Notes: a model not told the origin generated them from the letters alone. Numbered from the stretch's first letter, positions 1 through 8,638 are shown. The stretch is 64,000 bases of DNA from Agromyces ramosus (GCF_030817175.1 NZ_JAUSYY010000001.1:620001-684000), one strand, 5' to 3'. Program-made: numbers and translations.

Positions 1-189
1 GTCGACGTCACGGGCATGCGGCTCGGGTGGGGACGAGGCTATTTCGACAAGACCCTCGGTTCGATGGGAAAATGTCCTCCGGTGTACGCCGTCGTCTACG
101 ACAGCGAGTTCGTCGAGCGCGTCCCGCGTGAGGTGCACGACCAGCCGGTCAACGGAGTCGTGACGCCCACGCGCATTCTCGCGTTCTGA
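1..189 (+). CDS. 5-formyltetrahydrofolate cyclo-ligase, C-terminal part
   Basis: The window opens inside this gene; 62 residues and a TGA stop remain. The enzyme converts 5-formyl-THF to 5,10-methenyl-THF with ATP in the cytoplasm. The visible segment has the family's C-terminal signature: RLGWGRGYFDK, which lies in the substrate and phosphate site, followed by a stretch ending in VNGVVTPTRI, typical of the last strand of YgfA/MTHFS proteins. FmdB and mscL follow on the same strand, an order also seen in other actinobacteria. The N-terminal ATP-binding part lies outside the window. Confidence 0.88.
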   Translation, partial: VDVTGMRLGWGRGYFDKTLGSMGKCPPVYAVVYDSEFVERVPREVHDQPVNGVVTPTRILAF

Positions 190-222
190 CCGGCACCCGC
201 CGGAACCCCCAATCGGAGAGTC

Positions 223-555
223 ATGCCCACGTATTCCTACCGTTGCACCGAGTGCGACAACGCCTTCGACATCCACCAGGCGTTCACCGACGACGCGCTG
301 TCGGTCTGCGACCTGTGCGGCGGCAAGCTGCGCAAGCTCTTCAACACGATCGGGGTGACCTTCAACGGCACCGGGTTCTACCGCACCGACTCGCGGGCTG
401 CCGACGGCGGTTCCGGCAAGTCCGGGTCCTCGTCCTCCGGCTCGTCGGGCTCGTCCGACTCGGGCTCGTCCGGCTCCGGCTCGTCGGGGTCGGGCTCCTC
501 CGGCTCCGGCTCCTCGACTTCGGCCGGCGGCGCGTCCTCGGCTAGCGTGGCCTAG
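223..555 (+). CDS. FmdB-family zinc-ribbon protein with Ser/Gly tail
   Basis: 110 residues. The first ~55 form a zinc ribbon that starts MPTYSYRCTEC and continues with CDLCGGKL, giving two CxxC knuckles that should bind one zinc. This matches the FmdB/CxxC_CXXC_SSSS family, once linked to formamidase regulation but of unproven function. The last ~45 residues are an almost pure Ser/Gly repeat, as in many actinobacterial members, and are probably disordered. An AGAG ribosome site lies upstream. It sits 33 bp after the cyclo-ligase gene and 35 bp before mscL, so the three may be co-transcribed. Confidence 0.85.
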   Translation: MPTYSYRCTECDNAFDIHQAFTDDALSVCDLCGGKLRKLFNTIGVTFNGTGFYRTDSRAADGGSGKSGSSSSGSSGSSDSGSSGSGSSGSGSSGSGSSTSAGGASSASVA

Positions 556-590
556 ACCCGCTGCGAGTGCGGCGGAACGAGGGAGAGCCG

Positions 591-1013
591 ATGCTCAAGG
601 GATTCCGGGACTTCATCACGCGCGGCAACGTGATCGACCTCGCGGTCGCGGTGGTCATCGGCGCCGCGTTCACCGCGGTCGTCAACGCGATCGTCGACGG
701 GCTCATCAACCCGCTCATCGGCCTCGTCTTCAACGCGCAGAGCCTCGACGAGGCGATGATCGTGACGGTCGGCGAAGCGGACTTCAGGTTCGGCGCCGTG
801 CTCGGCGCGATCATCACGTTCCTCGCGGTGGCCGTCGTCGTCTACTTCGTCTTCGTCTTCCCGATGAACACGTTCCGCGAGCACCAGGCTGCGAAGGCCG
901 CCGCCGGCGTGCCGACCGACGAGCCGCTGACCGAGGCCGAGCTCCTCACCCAGATCCGCGACCTGCTCGCCGAGCAGGGCGCGGCCTCGGGACGCCGGCG
1001 CACCGACGTCTAG
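591..1013 (+). CDS. mscL: large-conductance mechanosensitive channel MscL
   Basis: 140 residues, the usual length. MscL is a homopentameric membrane channel that opens under membrane tension to release solutes after hypo-osmotic shock. It starts MLKGFRDFITRGNVIDLAV, the conserved amphipathic N-terminal helix. TM1 contains the GAAFTAVVNAIVDGL pore-lining segment, a periplasmic loop with DFRFG follows, then TM2 (IITFLAVAVVVYFVFVFP) and a charged cytoplasmic helix with LTEAELLTQIRDLL. I chose ATG 591 rather than an upstream in-frame GTG at 567, because GGGAGAG lies just before it and the family begins here. Its stop overlaps the stop of the convergent gene. Confidence 0.96.
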   Translation: MLKGFRDFITRGNVIDLAVAVVIGAAFTAVVNAIVDGLINPLIGLVFNAQSLDEAMIVTVGEADFRFGAVLGAIITFLAVAVVVYFVFVFPMNTFREHQAAKAAAGVPTDEPLTEAELLTQIRDLLAEQGAASGRRRTDV

Positions 1014-1213
1014 GTCTGCTTCCAGTGCGGCGGCCGGTCGCGCGTGAGGCGTTCGTCGTCGGATGACGCCGGCCTGCGCTTCGGCGCAGGCGCATCGCCG
1101 GGGTGCTCGACGGGCGCTTCGGGCGACGGGTCGGATCCGGGCGCGGGGGTCAGCTTCGCGCGACGCGCCCGCCCCGCGGCCCGCTCGACGCGCTGACGCG
1201 GTTCTTCGGCCAT
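1010..1213 (-). CDS. small hydrophilic protein coupled to the helicase-like gene
   Basis: 67 residues, very charged and proline-rich, with no membrane segment or signal. The C-terminus SSDDERLTRDRPPHW resembles the DxRLxxDxPPHW ending of small uncharacterised actinobacterial proteins, which argues for a real gene. Its ATG overlaps the stop of the preceding 1256-residue gene (ATGA), so translation is probably coupled and the two may work together. Function unknown. Confidence 0.6.
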   Translation of the reverse strand: MAEEPRQRVERAAGRARRAKLTPAPGSDPSPEAPVEHPGDAPAPKRRPASSDDERLTRDRPPHWKQT

Positions 1214-4200
1214 CAGCTCGCGGCCGCGGCATCCGCCGGCTTGGTGACCTCGGGCCGGCCGAGCAGGCTCGCCACGCGCGCCGCGACCGCGTCGGGGTTG
1301 CCGAACAGTTCGAAGCTGTGCACCCGCAGGTAGTGCCAGCCGAGCCGGCGCAGCACGTCGGGCCGGAGACGCAGCGACTCGCGGAGGCTGAGGCCGGCGA
1401 GCGCGTCATCGGTCTCGACGACGACCGCCTTGCCGGCGTGCGCGGCGGCGAGCGCGAGTCGTCCGCGATGGCCGACGCTGACCCGGATGCCCCGCCGCTC
1501 GAGACGCGCCGCCAGGTCGTGCAGCATCGAGGCGCTGGGCTCGCCCTCACCGGAATCCGCGGCGCGCTCCTCGGTCTGGGTGAGCACGTTCGCGAGGGCG
1601 AGGACGCCGTGGCTCTGCCGCTGCTCGTCGATGTCGTCGGGCCGGAACGCGGAGACGATGTCCATCGAACGACGAGCACGGGTCATGCCGACCGCGAGGA
1701 GGCGGTCGCCGCCCGGCTCGCCGAGCGAGCCGAAGCTCGAGAGCAGCCGGCCGTGCGGGGTGCGGCCGTATCCGATCGAGAAGATGACGCGGTCGCGGCT
1801 CTGCGCGACGGACTGCTCGAGCGTGAGCACCGTGAAGGGCTCCGCGCGATCCTTCAGGATGAAGTCCGAGAGGTCGGTGCGCTTCGCGAAGGCGGCGAGC
1901 ACCGCCTGGTGCACGCGCGCCGCGTGCTTCGCGCTCGCGGTGATCACCATGAGCGACTCGCGCGGACGCTTCACCGCGTGATCCATGACGAGCTCGACGA
2001 CCTTCGCGACCTCGGAGTCGATCGACTCGACGGTGCCGGTCACCGAGTCGGGCAGGCCGTTGCCGGTCACGTAGTGCAGACCCAGGCTGCCGTGCCCGAG
2101 GAAGCTCCCCGCCCACGGCAGCGAGACGATGCGGCCGGCGTAGAACCGCCGGTTCACGAGCTCGGCGAGATCCTCGCCGCCGGCCCGGTAGCTGCGGGTG
2201 AGGGTGAGCGTCGGGAGGAGTTCGCCGAGCCGTGCGAGCGCCGAGTCGGCGTGCAGGGCGTCGACGCCGTGCTCGGTCGACGAGGTGCTGGACTGCTCCG
2301 CATCGTCGAGCCCGGTCTCGAAGAGCGTCGGCGTCTGCGTCACGGGGTCGCCGAATGCGACGACCTGCTTCGCGCGGCGGATGGCGCCGAGGTTCTCGGC
2401 GATCGTCGTCGCACCCGCGTCGACGAGGATCACGGTGTCGAACGGGATGGAGTCGTCGATCGCGGCGACCTCGTATGGAGAGGCGAGCCAGATGGGCGCG
2501 AGGACGCGGAACAGGTGCGGCGTCTCGGCCTGCAGGGAGCCGGGGCGAACCCGGTCGCCGCGGAGCATCCGCTTCAGGGTGTCGGCCTCTTCGGGATGGT
2601 CGACGAGCGCGACCTTCCAGTTCTCGGCGAGCCGCCATGCGAGCAGTGGACCTGTGGCCGAGGCGTGCGCCTCGTCGACGAGGCGGAAGTCGCTCTCGAG
2701 CCGGTCGAGCACGGCCGTGTTGGCGCCGAGCAGCGCCTTCTCGCGCGCGAGCATGGTCTCGAGCACCGACTGCCACCAGGCGAGCTCGAGCTCGTCGGCG
2801 ACGGCGCGCTCGGGCACGTGGCGCTTGGCGAGGTCGAGCAGGAGCGGGTCGAGCCCGAGGTCCCGCAGGCGCGCGAGCACGGCGGTGCGCTCCTGGAGGT
2901 TCGTGAGCACCTCGGATTCGGCGGCGAGACCCGCGAGGGCGGTCGTGAGCTCTCGCACCGGACGCGCCGCGAGCTGCCGTGGCGTGCCGACCACGCCGAG
3001 GGGCGCATCGAGTGCGGAGAGGTCGGTCGCGACGTGCTGGTAGGCGACGTGCACGTCGTCGATGCCGACGGGCACGCCGGGGATCGCCCCCGCCTCGGAG
3101 TAGCGCTGCCAGAGCGTGCGCTGCTGCTGGATTCCCCGCAGCGCCGCGTTCAGGTCGTTCACGTGCACCCCGGGGCGCACGAACTCGAGGGCGTGCCGGC
3201 GCAGTCGCCGACGGTTGGGCCCCGACATGCCGGGCGAATCGCGTCGCGACGACGTCGCGGCGATGAGCTCGCCGAGCGGCCGGTCGAACACCGACGGCTG
3301 GAACCGGTCGAGGGTCTCGCGCACGTCGAGCAGCAAGCGGAGGAACACGCCGAGCTCGGCGATCGACTCGAACTCACGGAGCCGCGTCTGGGCGATGAGG
3401 GCGCGGCCTCGTTCGAGCAGCCGCGGCACCTCGGTGGCGCTCAGTCGCTTCGCGAGTCGGTGGGCGTTGGCTGCCTCGTCTGAGGAGGTGAACGAGGCGC
3501 CGTACCAGGGCGAGTCGCCCGGGCCGTAGCGGAACTCGCCGAGCGCCGCCGCACGTGCGAGGTCGCGCGCGACCTGCTCGCGCCCGGTCGCGAGCGCCGC
3601 GAGAGCGCGGTGGTCGAGTCGGGCGGTCGTCGACGGCGAGTCGGGCGCCAGCGCGAGTCGAGCGAGTTCGCCGAGCGCATCGAGCACCGAGACGTGCAGT
3701 TCGGGATCGCGATGCGTGAGCGCGGCGCGGTAATCGAGGAGCACCTTGCGCAGCCGCACGAGGGCATCGTCGACGTCGGCGACGCGCGGTCGCTCCACCT
3801 TCTCGTTGCGCGAGATCGACTGGATGAGCTCGCGCCGAAGACCCGGCGTGGTGACCGCGGCTCCGCCGAGGCCCACCTGGCCGAGGCGATGCGCGATGCC
3901 GTCGAGGCTGGCGCGCCGCGAACCGACGACGAGCACGCGCTTGTCGCGGGCGACGAGCGCGCCGATCGCGTTGACGATGGTCTGGGTGCCCCCGGTGCCC
4001 GGGAGCGTCTTCACGACGACGGACGTGCCGGCCTCGATCTCGGCGACGGCCTGCTCCTGCTCGGGGTCGGCGTCGAGCAGCAGGGTGTCGGTCGATGGCG
4101 GGCGCTCGTCTTGCGGAACGGGGCGAGCACGCTCGCTCTCGGACGCGAGGAGCGCCGCGCGCGCCGCCTTGTTGCCGGCGAGCGCGTCGATCGCGCGGTG

Positions 4201-4983
4201 GTCCAGCCGCGCGGCATCCGCCGCCATCGCGGGACCGACCTCGGCGAAGGCGGAGACGACGAGCCGCGGGGCGACGTGGAACCAGGGCAGGTGCGAGGTC
4301 AGCCCCCGGAGTCGGTCGATGACGGGCTGCGGCTTGAACACGCCGTTCGTGATCGCGAGGGCGACGAACGCCTCGGCATCGAGCGTGATCTGGAACTGCT
4401 CGCGCAGTTCGCGGGCGAGCGCGGGGTTCAGGAACGGCTGGCCCTTGAGCTTCAGCTCGAAGTCGCGGCCGTAACGGCGGATCGCGAGCGGACGCAGGAG
4501 CACGGGCGCGAGGTACTCTTCGCCGGCGTTGCGCCACGAGGCGAGGCCGATGGCGAGATGCACCGACTCGATTCCCCGCACCGAGCGCAGCTCGATGCCC
4601 TTCTGGGTGATCTCGGCGGCGGCCAGCCGGGCGTTGCGCAGGGCGAGCTCGTCGCGGATGAGGCTCGAGAGCAGCGTCGACTTGCCCGTGATGAACTGCG
4701 GGAGCCCGCCGGGGTGCGTCGTCGAGAGCTCGATGCGCGTGCGTGGCGAGTCCACGAAGCGAACGAGGGGCGAGCGGCCGCCGACGGCGGCGAGTTCGCC
4801 GTGCCAGCGTCGCCATGACGGCTCGGCGACGTTTCCGGCCACGAGATCGGGGTCGCCGAGGCTGAGGCCGTGAGGGCTGGTGTTGTCCTGTCGCATGGGA
4901 TCCGGGGTGAGGTTGTCGGCTGCGGCATCGGGTTCGGGACCGAGGATCTCCTCCTCGTCATCATTCCGATCGAGCCGCCACAC
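1213..4983 (-). CDS. degenerate SF1 (Upf1-like) helicase with C-terminal nuclease-like domain
   Basis: 1256 residues. The layout is that of an SF1B helicase. A motif I position (residues ~327-335) reads LPGTGGTQT, so the Walker A lysine is glycine. Motif Ia-like VLVVGSRRAS follows. Motif II (~848-857) reads FDTVILVDAG, with alanine in place of the catalytic glutamate. Motif III is VVAFGDPVTQTP (~877), motif IV LTRSYRAG (~931) and motif VI VGMTRARRS (~1098). The last ~100 residues (GKAVVVETDD, then GWHYLRVHSFELFGNP) resemble the DUF559/Vsr-like nuclease fold found at the end of DUF4011/DUF3320-type helicases. If the motif reading is right, ATP hydrolysis is doubtful. It is divergent from the CoA-disulfide reductase gene. 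Role unknown; DNA repair or defence is possible. Confidence 0.8.
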   Translation of the reverse strand: MWRLDRNDDEEEILGPEPDAAADNLTPDPMRQDNTSPHGLSLGDPDLVAGNVAEPSWRRWHGELAAVGGRSPLVRFVDSPRTRIELSTTHPGGLPQFITGKSTLLSSLIRDELALRNARLAAAEITQKGIELRSVRGIESVHLAIGLASWRNAGEEYLAPVLLRPLAIRRYGRDFELKLKGQPFLNPALARELREQFQITLDAEAFVALAITNGVFKPQPVIDRLRGLTSHLPWFHVAPRLVVSAFAEVGPAMAADAARLDHRAIDALAGNKAARAALLASESERARPVPQDERPPSTDTLLLDADPEQEQAVAEIEAGTSVVVKTLPGTGGTQTIVNAIGALVARDKRVLVVGSRRASLDGIAHRLGQVGLGGAAVTTPGLRRELIQSISRNEKVERPRVADVDDALVRLRKVLLDYRAALTHRDPELHVSVLDALGELARLALAPDSPSTTARLDHRALAALATGREQVARDLARAAALGEFRYGPGDSPWYGASFTSSDEAANAHRLAKRLSATEVPRLLERGRALIAQTRLREFESIAELGVFLRLLLDVRETLDRFQPSVFDRPLGELIAATSSRRDSPGMSGPNRRRLRRHALEFVRPGVHVNDLNAALRGIQQQRTLWQRYSEAGAIPGVPVGIDDVHVAYQHVATDLSALDAPLGVVGTPRQLAARPVRELTTALAGLAAESEVLTNLQERTAVLARLRDLGLDPLLLDLAKRHVPERAVADELELAWWQSVLETMLAREKALLGANTAVLDRLESDFRLVDEAHASATGPLLAWRLAENWKVALVDHPEEADTLKRMLRGDRVRPGSLQAETPHLFRVLAPIWLASPYEVAAIDDSIPFDTVILVDAGATTIAENLGAIRRAKQVVAFGDPVTQTPTLFETGLDDAEQSSTSSTEHGVDALHADSALARLGELLPTLTLTRSYRAGGEDLAELVNRRFYAGRIVSLPWAGSFLGHGSLGLHYVTGNGLPDSVTGTVESIDSEVAKVVELVMDHAVKRPRESLMVITASAKHAARVHQAVLAAFAKRTDLSDFILKDRAEPFTVLTLEQSVAQSRDRVIFSIGYGRTPHGRLLSSFGSLGEPGGDRLLAVGMTRARRSMDIVSAFRPDDIDEQRQSHGVLALANVLTQTEERAADSGEGEPSASMLHDLAARLERRGIRVSVGHRGRLALAAAHAGKAVVVETDDALAGLSLRESLRLRPDVLRRLGWHYLRVHSFELFGNPDAVAARVASLLGRPEVTKPADAAAAS

Positions 4984-5046
4984 ACCGACACCCTAAGGCC
5001 CAAGGTCGTGAAATCCGGGCAGCATCGCCGCATGCCCGCCGGTTCG

Positions 5047-5061
5047 ATACCCCAGGGGTAT
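5047..5061. promoter_or_regulatory. CsoR/CstR-type operator
   Basis: ATACCCCAGGGGTAT is a perfect palindrome with 7-bp arms around one central base. It matches the G/C-tract operators of CsoR/CstR repressors (ATACCC-type half sites). It overlaps a possible -10 hexamer TATGGT (5059-5064) and ends 17 bp before the ATG of the reductase gene, whose operon ends in a CstR-like repressor. Autoregulation by that repressor is the natural inference. Confidence 0.75.
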
Positions 5062-5078
5062 GGTGATAGCGTCGTCGG

Positions 5079-6803
5079 ATGCCTCCCGCCACCCTCCGCG
5101 CCACCGACCAGCCGGGGGCCCGGCATCCCGTCACCGTCATCATCGGCGGCGTCGCGGGCGGGATGTCGGCCGCAACGCGACTGCGTCGTCTCGACGAGGA
5201 ACGCGAGATCGTCGTGCTCGAGCGGAGCGGCGCCGTCTCGTTCGCGAACTGCGGGCTGCCGTACCACGTGTCGGGCGTGATCGCCGATCGTGACGAGCTC
5301 GCCCTGCAGGACCCGGCGCGACTCGCGGCACGGTTCCGCATCGACGCACGCGTCGAGACCGAGGCGATCGCGATCGACCCCGTCGCCAAGACCGTGACAG
5401 TGCGTCCTGCCCGCGGCGGCGCCGAGGAGCGCATCAGCTACGACGAGCTCGTGCTCTCCCCCGGCGCGACGCCACGACGGCCGGAGCGGGTGGCGGCGGA
5501 TGCTCCGCTGCACACCCTGCGCACGCTCGACGACCTCGACGCCATCATGCTCACGGTCGCCGGGCTCCCCGCGCGCGCCCGCGCCGTCGTCATCGGAGCC
5601 GGATACGTCGGCATCGAGCTGGCCGACAACCTGCACCGCCGCGGCATCGCCACGACGATCGTGCAACCGGGAACCGGGCTCCTCGGCCTCGACGCCGAGA
5701 TGGCCGCGCCGCTCATCGACCACGTGCGAGCCGTCGGTGTCGCCGTCGAGCTCGGCCGGCGCGCCGTGCGGGTCGAGCGCGATCGAGTCGTGCTCTCCGA
5801 CGACACGGTGCTGCCCGCCGACCTCGTCATCGCCGCGATGGGCGTGGTGCCCGAGTCGGGGCTCGCCCGCGCCGCCGGACTCGAGCTCGGGCCGGGCGGC
5901 GGCATCGTGGTCGACGAGTTCCACCGCACGAGTGACCCCTCGATCTTCGCCGTCGGCGATGTCGCCGAGAAGCACGACCTCGTCGACGGGTCACCGCGAC
6001 TCATCGCCCTCGCCGGTCTCGCGAACCGGCACGGGCGCGCCGTCGCCGACACCATCGCCGGAACACCGGCCCCCGCCGCCCCCGCACTCGGCACGGCGAT
6101 CATCGACGTGGTCGGCCGCACGGCGGCGAAGACCGGCTGGACCGAGGACGTCGCACGAGCGCGCGGTCGCGACATCCGGGTCATCCACACCCACCCGCTC
6201 TCGCACGCCGGGTACTTCCCGGGCGCGCAGCCGATGTCGCTGAAGCTCGTCGTCGACGCGGCGACCGACCGCATCCTCGGCGCCCAGGCGGTCGGGAGCG
6301 ACGGGGTCGACACTCGGCTCGACATCATCGCGACCGCGATGGCCGCCGGGCTCACCGCCTCGTCGCTCGCCGACCTCGAGCTCGCGTACGCCCCGCAGTA
6401 CGGCGCCGCGAAGGATCCGGTCAACCTGCTCGGCTACATCGACCGCAACCTCGCGAGCGGCGAGGACCGCGTGCTCCAGTGGCACGAACTCGACGCGGCG
6501 ATCGCGGCGGGCGCCGTCTTCCTCGACGTCCGCGCCGAGGGCCAGCTCGCCGAGGGCACGATCCCCGGCGCGACCTGGATTCCCGTCGAGCAGCTGCGTG
6601 AACGCCACCACGAGTTCGCCGGCCGACCCATCGTCGTGCACTGCCGCGTGGGCCAGGGTGCGCACACCGCCGCGCGCCTGCTCGCACGTCTCGGCCACGA
6701 TGTCAGGAACCTCGACGGCGGCTACCTCACCTGGCGCGACGGCGAGCGCGCCCGCGCGCTCGAGCGGGAGGCGGATGCCGCGGCATCCGCCCGCGCCGCC
6801 TGA
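5079..6803 (+). CDS. CoA-disulfide reductase-like flavoprotein with C-terminal rhodanese domain
   Basis: 574 residues. An N-terminal FAD-binding Rossmann motif (VIIGGVAGGMSAATRLRRL, ~19-37) is followed by SFANCGLPYHV, whose Cys58 is the single active-site cysteine of CoA-disulfide/CoA-persulfide reductases. A second NAD(P)H-binding motif (VVIGAGYVGIELADNL) and the dimerisation domain follow. From ~460 there is a rhodanese domain with catalytic loop HCRVGQGA (Cys522). CoADR-RHD fusions reduce CoA persulfide and polysulfide in the cytoplasm. The next genes are a lone rhodanese and a CstR-type regulator, which fixes the pathway as sulfane-sulfur handling. There is no clear ribosome site, so the transcript may be nearly leaderless. 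Confidence 0.9.
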   Translation: MPPATLRATDQPGARHPVTVIIGGVAGGMSAATRLRRLDEEREIVVLERSGAVSFANCGLPYHVSGVIADRDELALQDPARLAARFRIDARVETEAIAIDPVAKTVTVRPARGGAEERISYDELVLSPGATPRRPERVAADAPLHTLRTLDDLDAIMLTVAGLPARARAVVIGAGYVGIELADNLHRRGIATTIVQPGTGLLGLDAEMAAPLIDHVRAVGVAVELGRRAVRVERDRVVLSDDTVLPADLVIAAMGVVPESGLARAAGLELGPGGGIVVDEFHRTSDPSIFAVGDVAEKHDLVDGSPRLIALAGLANRHGRAVADTIAGTPAPAAPALGTAIIDVVGRTAAKTGWTEDVARARGRDIRVIHTHPLSHAGYFPGAQPMSLKLVVDAATDRILGAQAVGSDGVDTRLDIIATAMAAGLTASSLADLELAYAPQYGAAKDPVNLLGYIDRNLASGEDRVLQWHELDAAIAAGAVFLDVRAEGQLAEGTIPGATWIPVEQLRERHHEFAGRPIVVHCRVGQGAHTAARLLARLGHDVRNLDGGYLTWRDGERARALEREADAAASARAA

Positions 6804-6826
6804 CCCCACCCACCGAAGGAGCACGC

Positions 6827-7135
6827 ATGCGATCCATCAGCCCCGAAGAGGTGCACGCGCTCGACGACGCGGTCATCCTCGATGTGCGCGAGCCGCACGA
6901 ACTGACCCAGGCGCGCATCGACGGCACGCTCGACATCCCGCTCGGCGAGCTCGTCGAACGCCTCGGCGAGGTGCCCCGCGACACGACGGTCTACGTCATC
7001 TGCCACGTCGGCGGACGCAGCGCGCAGGCGACGCAGTACCTCGAGGCCAATGGCGTCGACGCGGTCAACATCTCGGGCGGCATCCTGCAGTGGTACCAGT
7101 CGGGGCTGCCGGTCACCCTCGGCGGTGCGTCATGA
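6827..7135 (+). CDS. single-domain rhodanese sulfurtransferase
   Basis: 102 residues, one rhodanese domain and nothing else. The LDVREPHE segment is the usual N-terminal signature, and the active-site loop CHVGGRS has Cys59 as the persulfide carrier. GGILQWYQSGLPV matches the C-terminal GG-x-x-x-W-x-x-x-G-x-P consensus. A strong GAAGGAG ribosome site precedes the ATG. It lies 23 bp after the reductase-rhodanese fusion and its stop overlaps the next start (ATGA). Likely role: shuttling sulfane sulfur between small thiols or proteins in the same operon. Confidence 0.92.
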   Translation: MRSISPEEVHALDDAVILDVREPHELTQARIDGTLDIPLGELVERLGEVPRDTTVYVICHVGGRSAQATQYLEANGVDAVNISGGILQWYQSGLPVTLGGAS

Positions 7136-7443
7136 GCGCCACGCCGGCGACCGTGACGACGACGGATGACGCGCAACGGCGCATCCTCAACCGCCTGAAG
7201 CGGGCGCGCGGCCAGCTGAACGCGGTCATCGAGGCGGTCGAGGCGGGAAGCGACTGCCGCACGGTGGTCACGCAGCTCGCTGCGGTGTCGAGTGCGCTCG
7301 ACAAGGCCGGCTTCGCCATCATCTCGAGCGCACTGCGGGACTGCCTCGTCGACGGGGGCGGTGCTCCCGCGGCGCGCCGATCGGGCGCGCCCGATCGCCT
7401 CACGGTCGACGAACTCGAGAAGCTGTTCCTCACCCTGTCGTGA
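7132..7443 (+). CDS. cstR: CstR-like persulfide-sensing repressor (CsoR family)
   Basis: 103 residues with the all-helical DUF156/CsoR fold (RRILNRLKRARGQLNAVIEAVE). Two cysteines, Cys42 (GSDC) and Cys71 (RDC), are 29 residues apart, the same spacing as Cys31-Cys60 of Staphylococcus aureus CstR. The histidine that completes the copper site in CsoR (HxxxC) is replaced here (SALRDC), so copper sensing is unlikely and persulfide sensing likely. Per- or polysulfide would crosslink the cysteines and release DNA. The start overlaps the rhodanese stop by ATGA. The palindrome at the operon's promoter is the expected target. The CstR-versus-CsoR choice is inference from the residues. Confidence 0.85.
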   Translation: MSATPATVTTTDDAQRRILNRLKRARGQLNAVIEAVEAGSDCRTVVTQLAAVSSALDKAGFAIISSALRDCLVDGGGAPAARRSGAPDRLTVDELEKLFLTLS

Positions 7444-7462
7444 TCCGCGGCCCTCGCGGCGG

Positions 7463-8563
7463 TCAGTGCGCCGACTGGAGCTCCAGTCCGTGCGCCAGCG
7501 CCACGCCCTCGTTCGTGAGCCGCCCGTCGGTCGCGTTGAGGCCCTTCGCGAGCGCGGGGTCGGCGGTGAGCGCGCGCTCCCAGCCGAGGTCGGCGATGCG
7601 CAGCGTGTAGGCGAGCGTCGCGTTCGTGAGCGCGGGCGTCGAGGTCGCGGGCACCGCACCCGGCATGTTCGCGACGCAGTAGAAGATCGCGTCGTGCACG
7701 CGGAAGGTCGGGTCGGCGTGCGTCGTGGGACGCGAGCCCTCGAAGCATCCGCCCTGGTCGATGGCGATGTCGACGAGCACGCTGCCCGGCTTCATCGCGG
7801 CGACCATCTCGTCGGTCACGACCTTGGGCGCCGCGGCGCCCGGCACGAGCACGGCGCCGATCACGAGGTCCGCGTCCTTCAGCTGGCGGGCGATCTCGTA
7901 CGGCGACGAGGCGAGCGTGTGGATGCGGTGCTCGTAGCGCGCGTCGAGCTCACGCAGCTTGGGCAGCGAGATGTCGAACACCGTCACGTCGGCGCCGAGG
8001 CCGAGCGCGGTCGCGGCCGCCTGCTCGCCGGCGACCCCGCCGCCGATGACGACGACCTTGGCCGGGGAGGTGCCGGGGACCCCGGCGAGCAGCACGCCGC
8101 GGCCTCCCCGCGAGGCGAGGAGCTCTGCGGCGCCGACCTGCGGTGCGAGCCGTCCGGCGACTTCGCTCATGGGGGTGAGGAGCGGCAGCGAACGGTCGGC
8201 GAGCTGTACCGTCTCGTACGCGATCGCGGTCACGCCGGAGTCGAGGATGGCGCGGGTCAACGGCAGGTCGGCCGCGAGGTGCAGGTAGGTGAAGAGGGTC
8301 AGGTCGGGCCGGAGGAAGCCGTACTCGGCCGCGATCGGCTCCTTCACCTTGAGCACGAGTTCGGCCGCCCACGCCTCGGCGGCGGTCGCGACGATCGTGG
8401 CCCCGGCGGCGGCGTACTCGTCGTCGAGGTAGCCGGCCCCGATGCCGGCTCCGGCCTGGATGGCGACCTCGTGGCCGCGCTGGGCCAGGGCATGGACGCC
8501 AGCGGGCGTCATCGCGACACGGAACTCGTTGTTCTTGATCTCAGCGGGCACGCCGATGTGCAT
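7463..8563 (-). CDS. ald: alanine dehydrogenase
   Basis: 366 residues, the usual size for Ald (about 370). It interconverts L-alanine and pyruvate plus ammonia with NAD. The N-terminus MHIGVPAEIKNNEFRVAMTP holds the substrate-binding Arg and the conserved E-x-R/K segment, followed by KVKEP. The Rossmann NAD site is VVVIGGGVAGEQAAATALG. SVLVDIAIDQGGCFEGSRPTTH is the typical signature. I start at ATG 8563 because the family begins MxIGVPxE; a CGGAG ribosome site lies before it. It is divergent from an Lrp-type regulator, as ald and aldR are in mycobacteria, so alanine-responsive control is likely. Confidence 0.95.
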   Translation of the reverse strand: MHIGVPAEIKNNEFRVAMTPAGVHALAQRGHEVAIQAGAGIGAGYLDDEYAAAGATIVATAAEAWAAELVLKVKEPIAAEYGFLRPDLTLFTYLHLAADLPLTRAILDSGVTAIAYETVQLADRSLPLLTPMSEVAGRLAPQVGAAELLASRGGRGVLLAGVPGTSPAKVVVIGGGVAGEQAAATALGLGADVTVFDISLPKLRELDARYEHRIHTLASSPYEIARQLKDADLVIGAVLVPGAAAPKVVTDEMVAAMKPGSVLVDIAIDQGGCFEGSRPTTHADPTFRVHDAIFYCVANMPGAVPATSTPALTNATLAYTLRIADLGWERALTADPALAKGLNATDGRLTNEGVALAHGLELQSAH

Positions 8564-8638
8564 GATGACTCCGAATGCTGTGGGGGTGGATGCCCCCATT
8601 CTCGCCGGTTGTTCGCCTGTTGAAAATGAGCGGCGCAC

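Noticed and set aside
1063..3483. A long plus-strand open frame (806 codons) opposite the helicase-like gene
   Set aside because: GC-rich shadow: Arg/Glu/Gly-rich composition, no ribosome site, no family features; the minus strand carries clear motifs.
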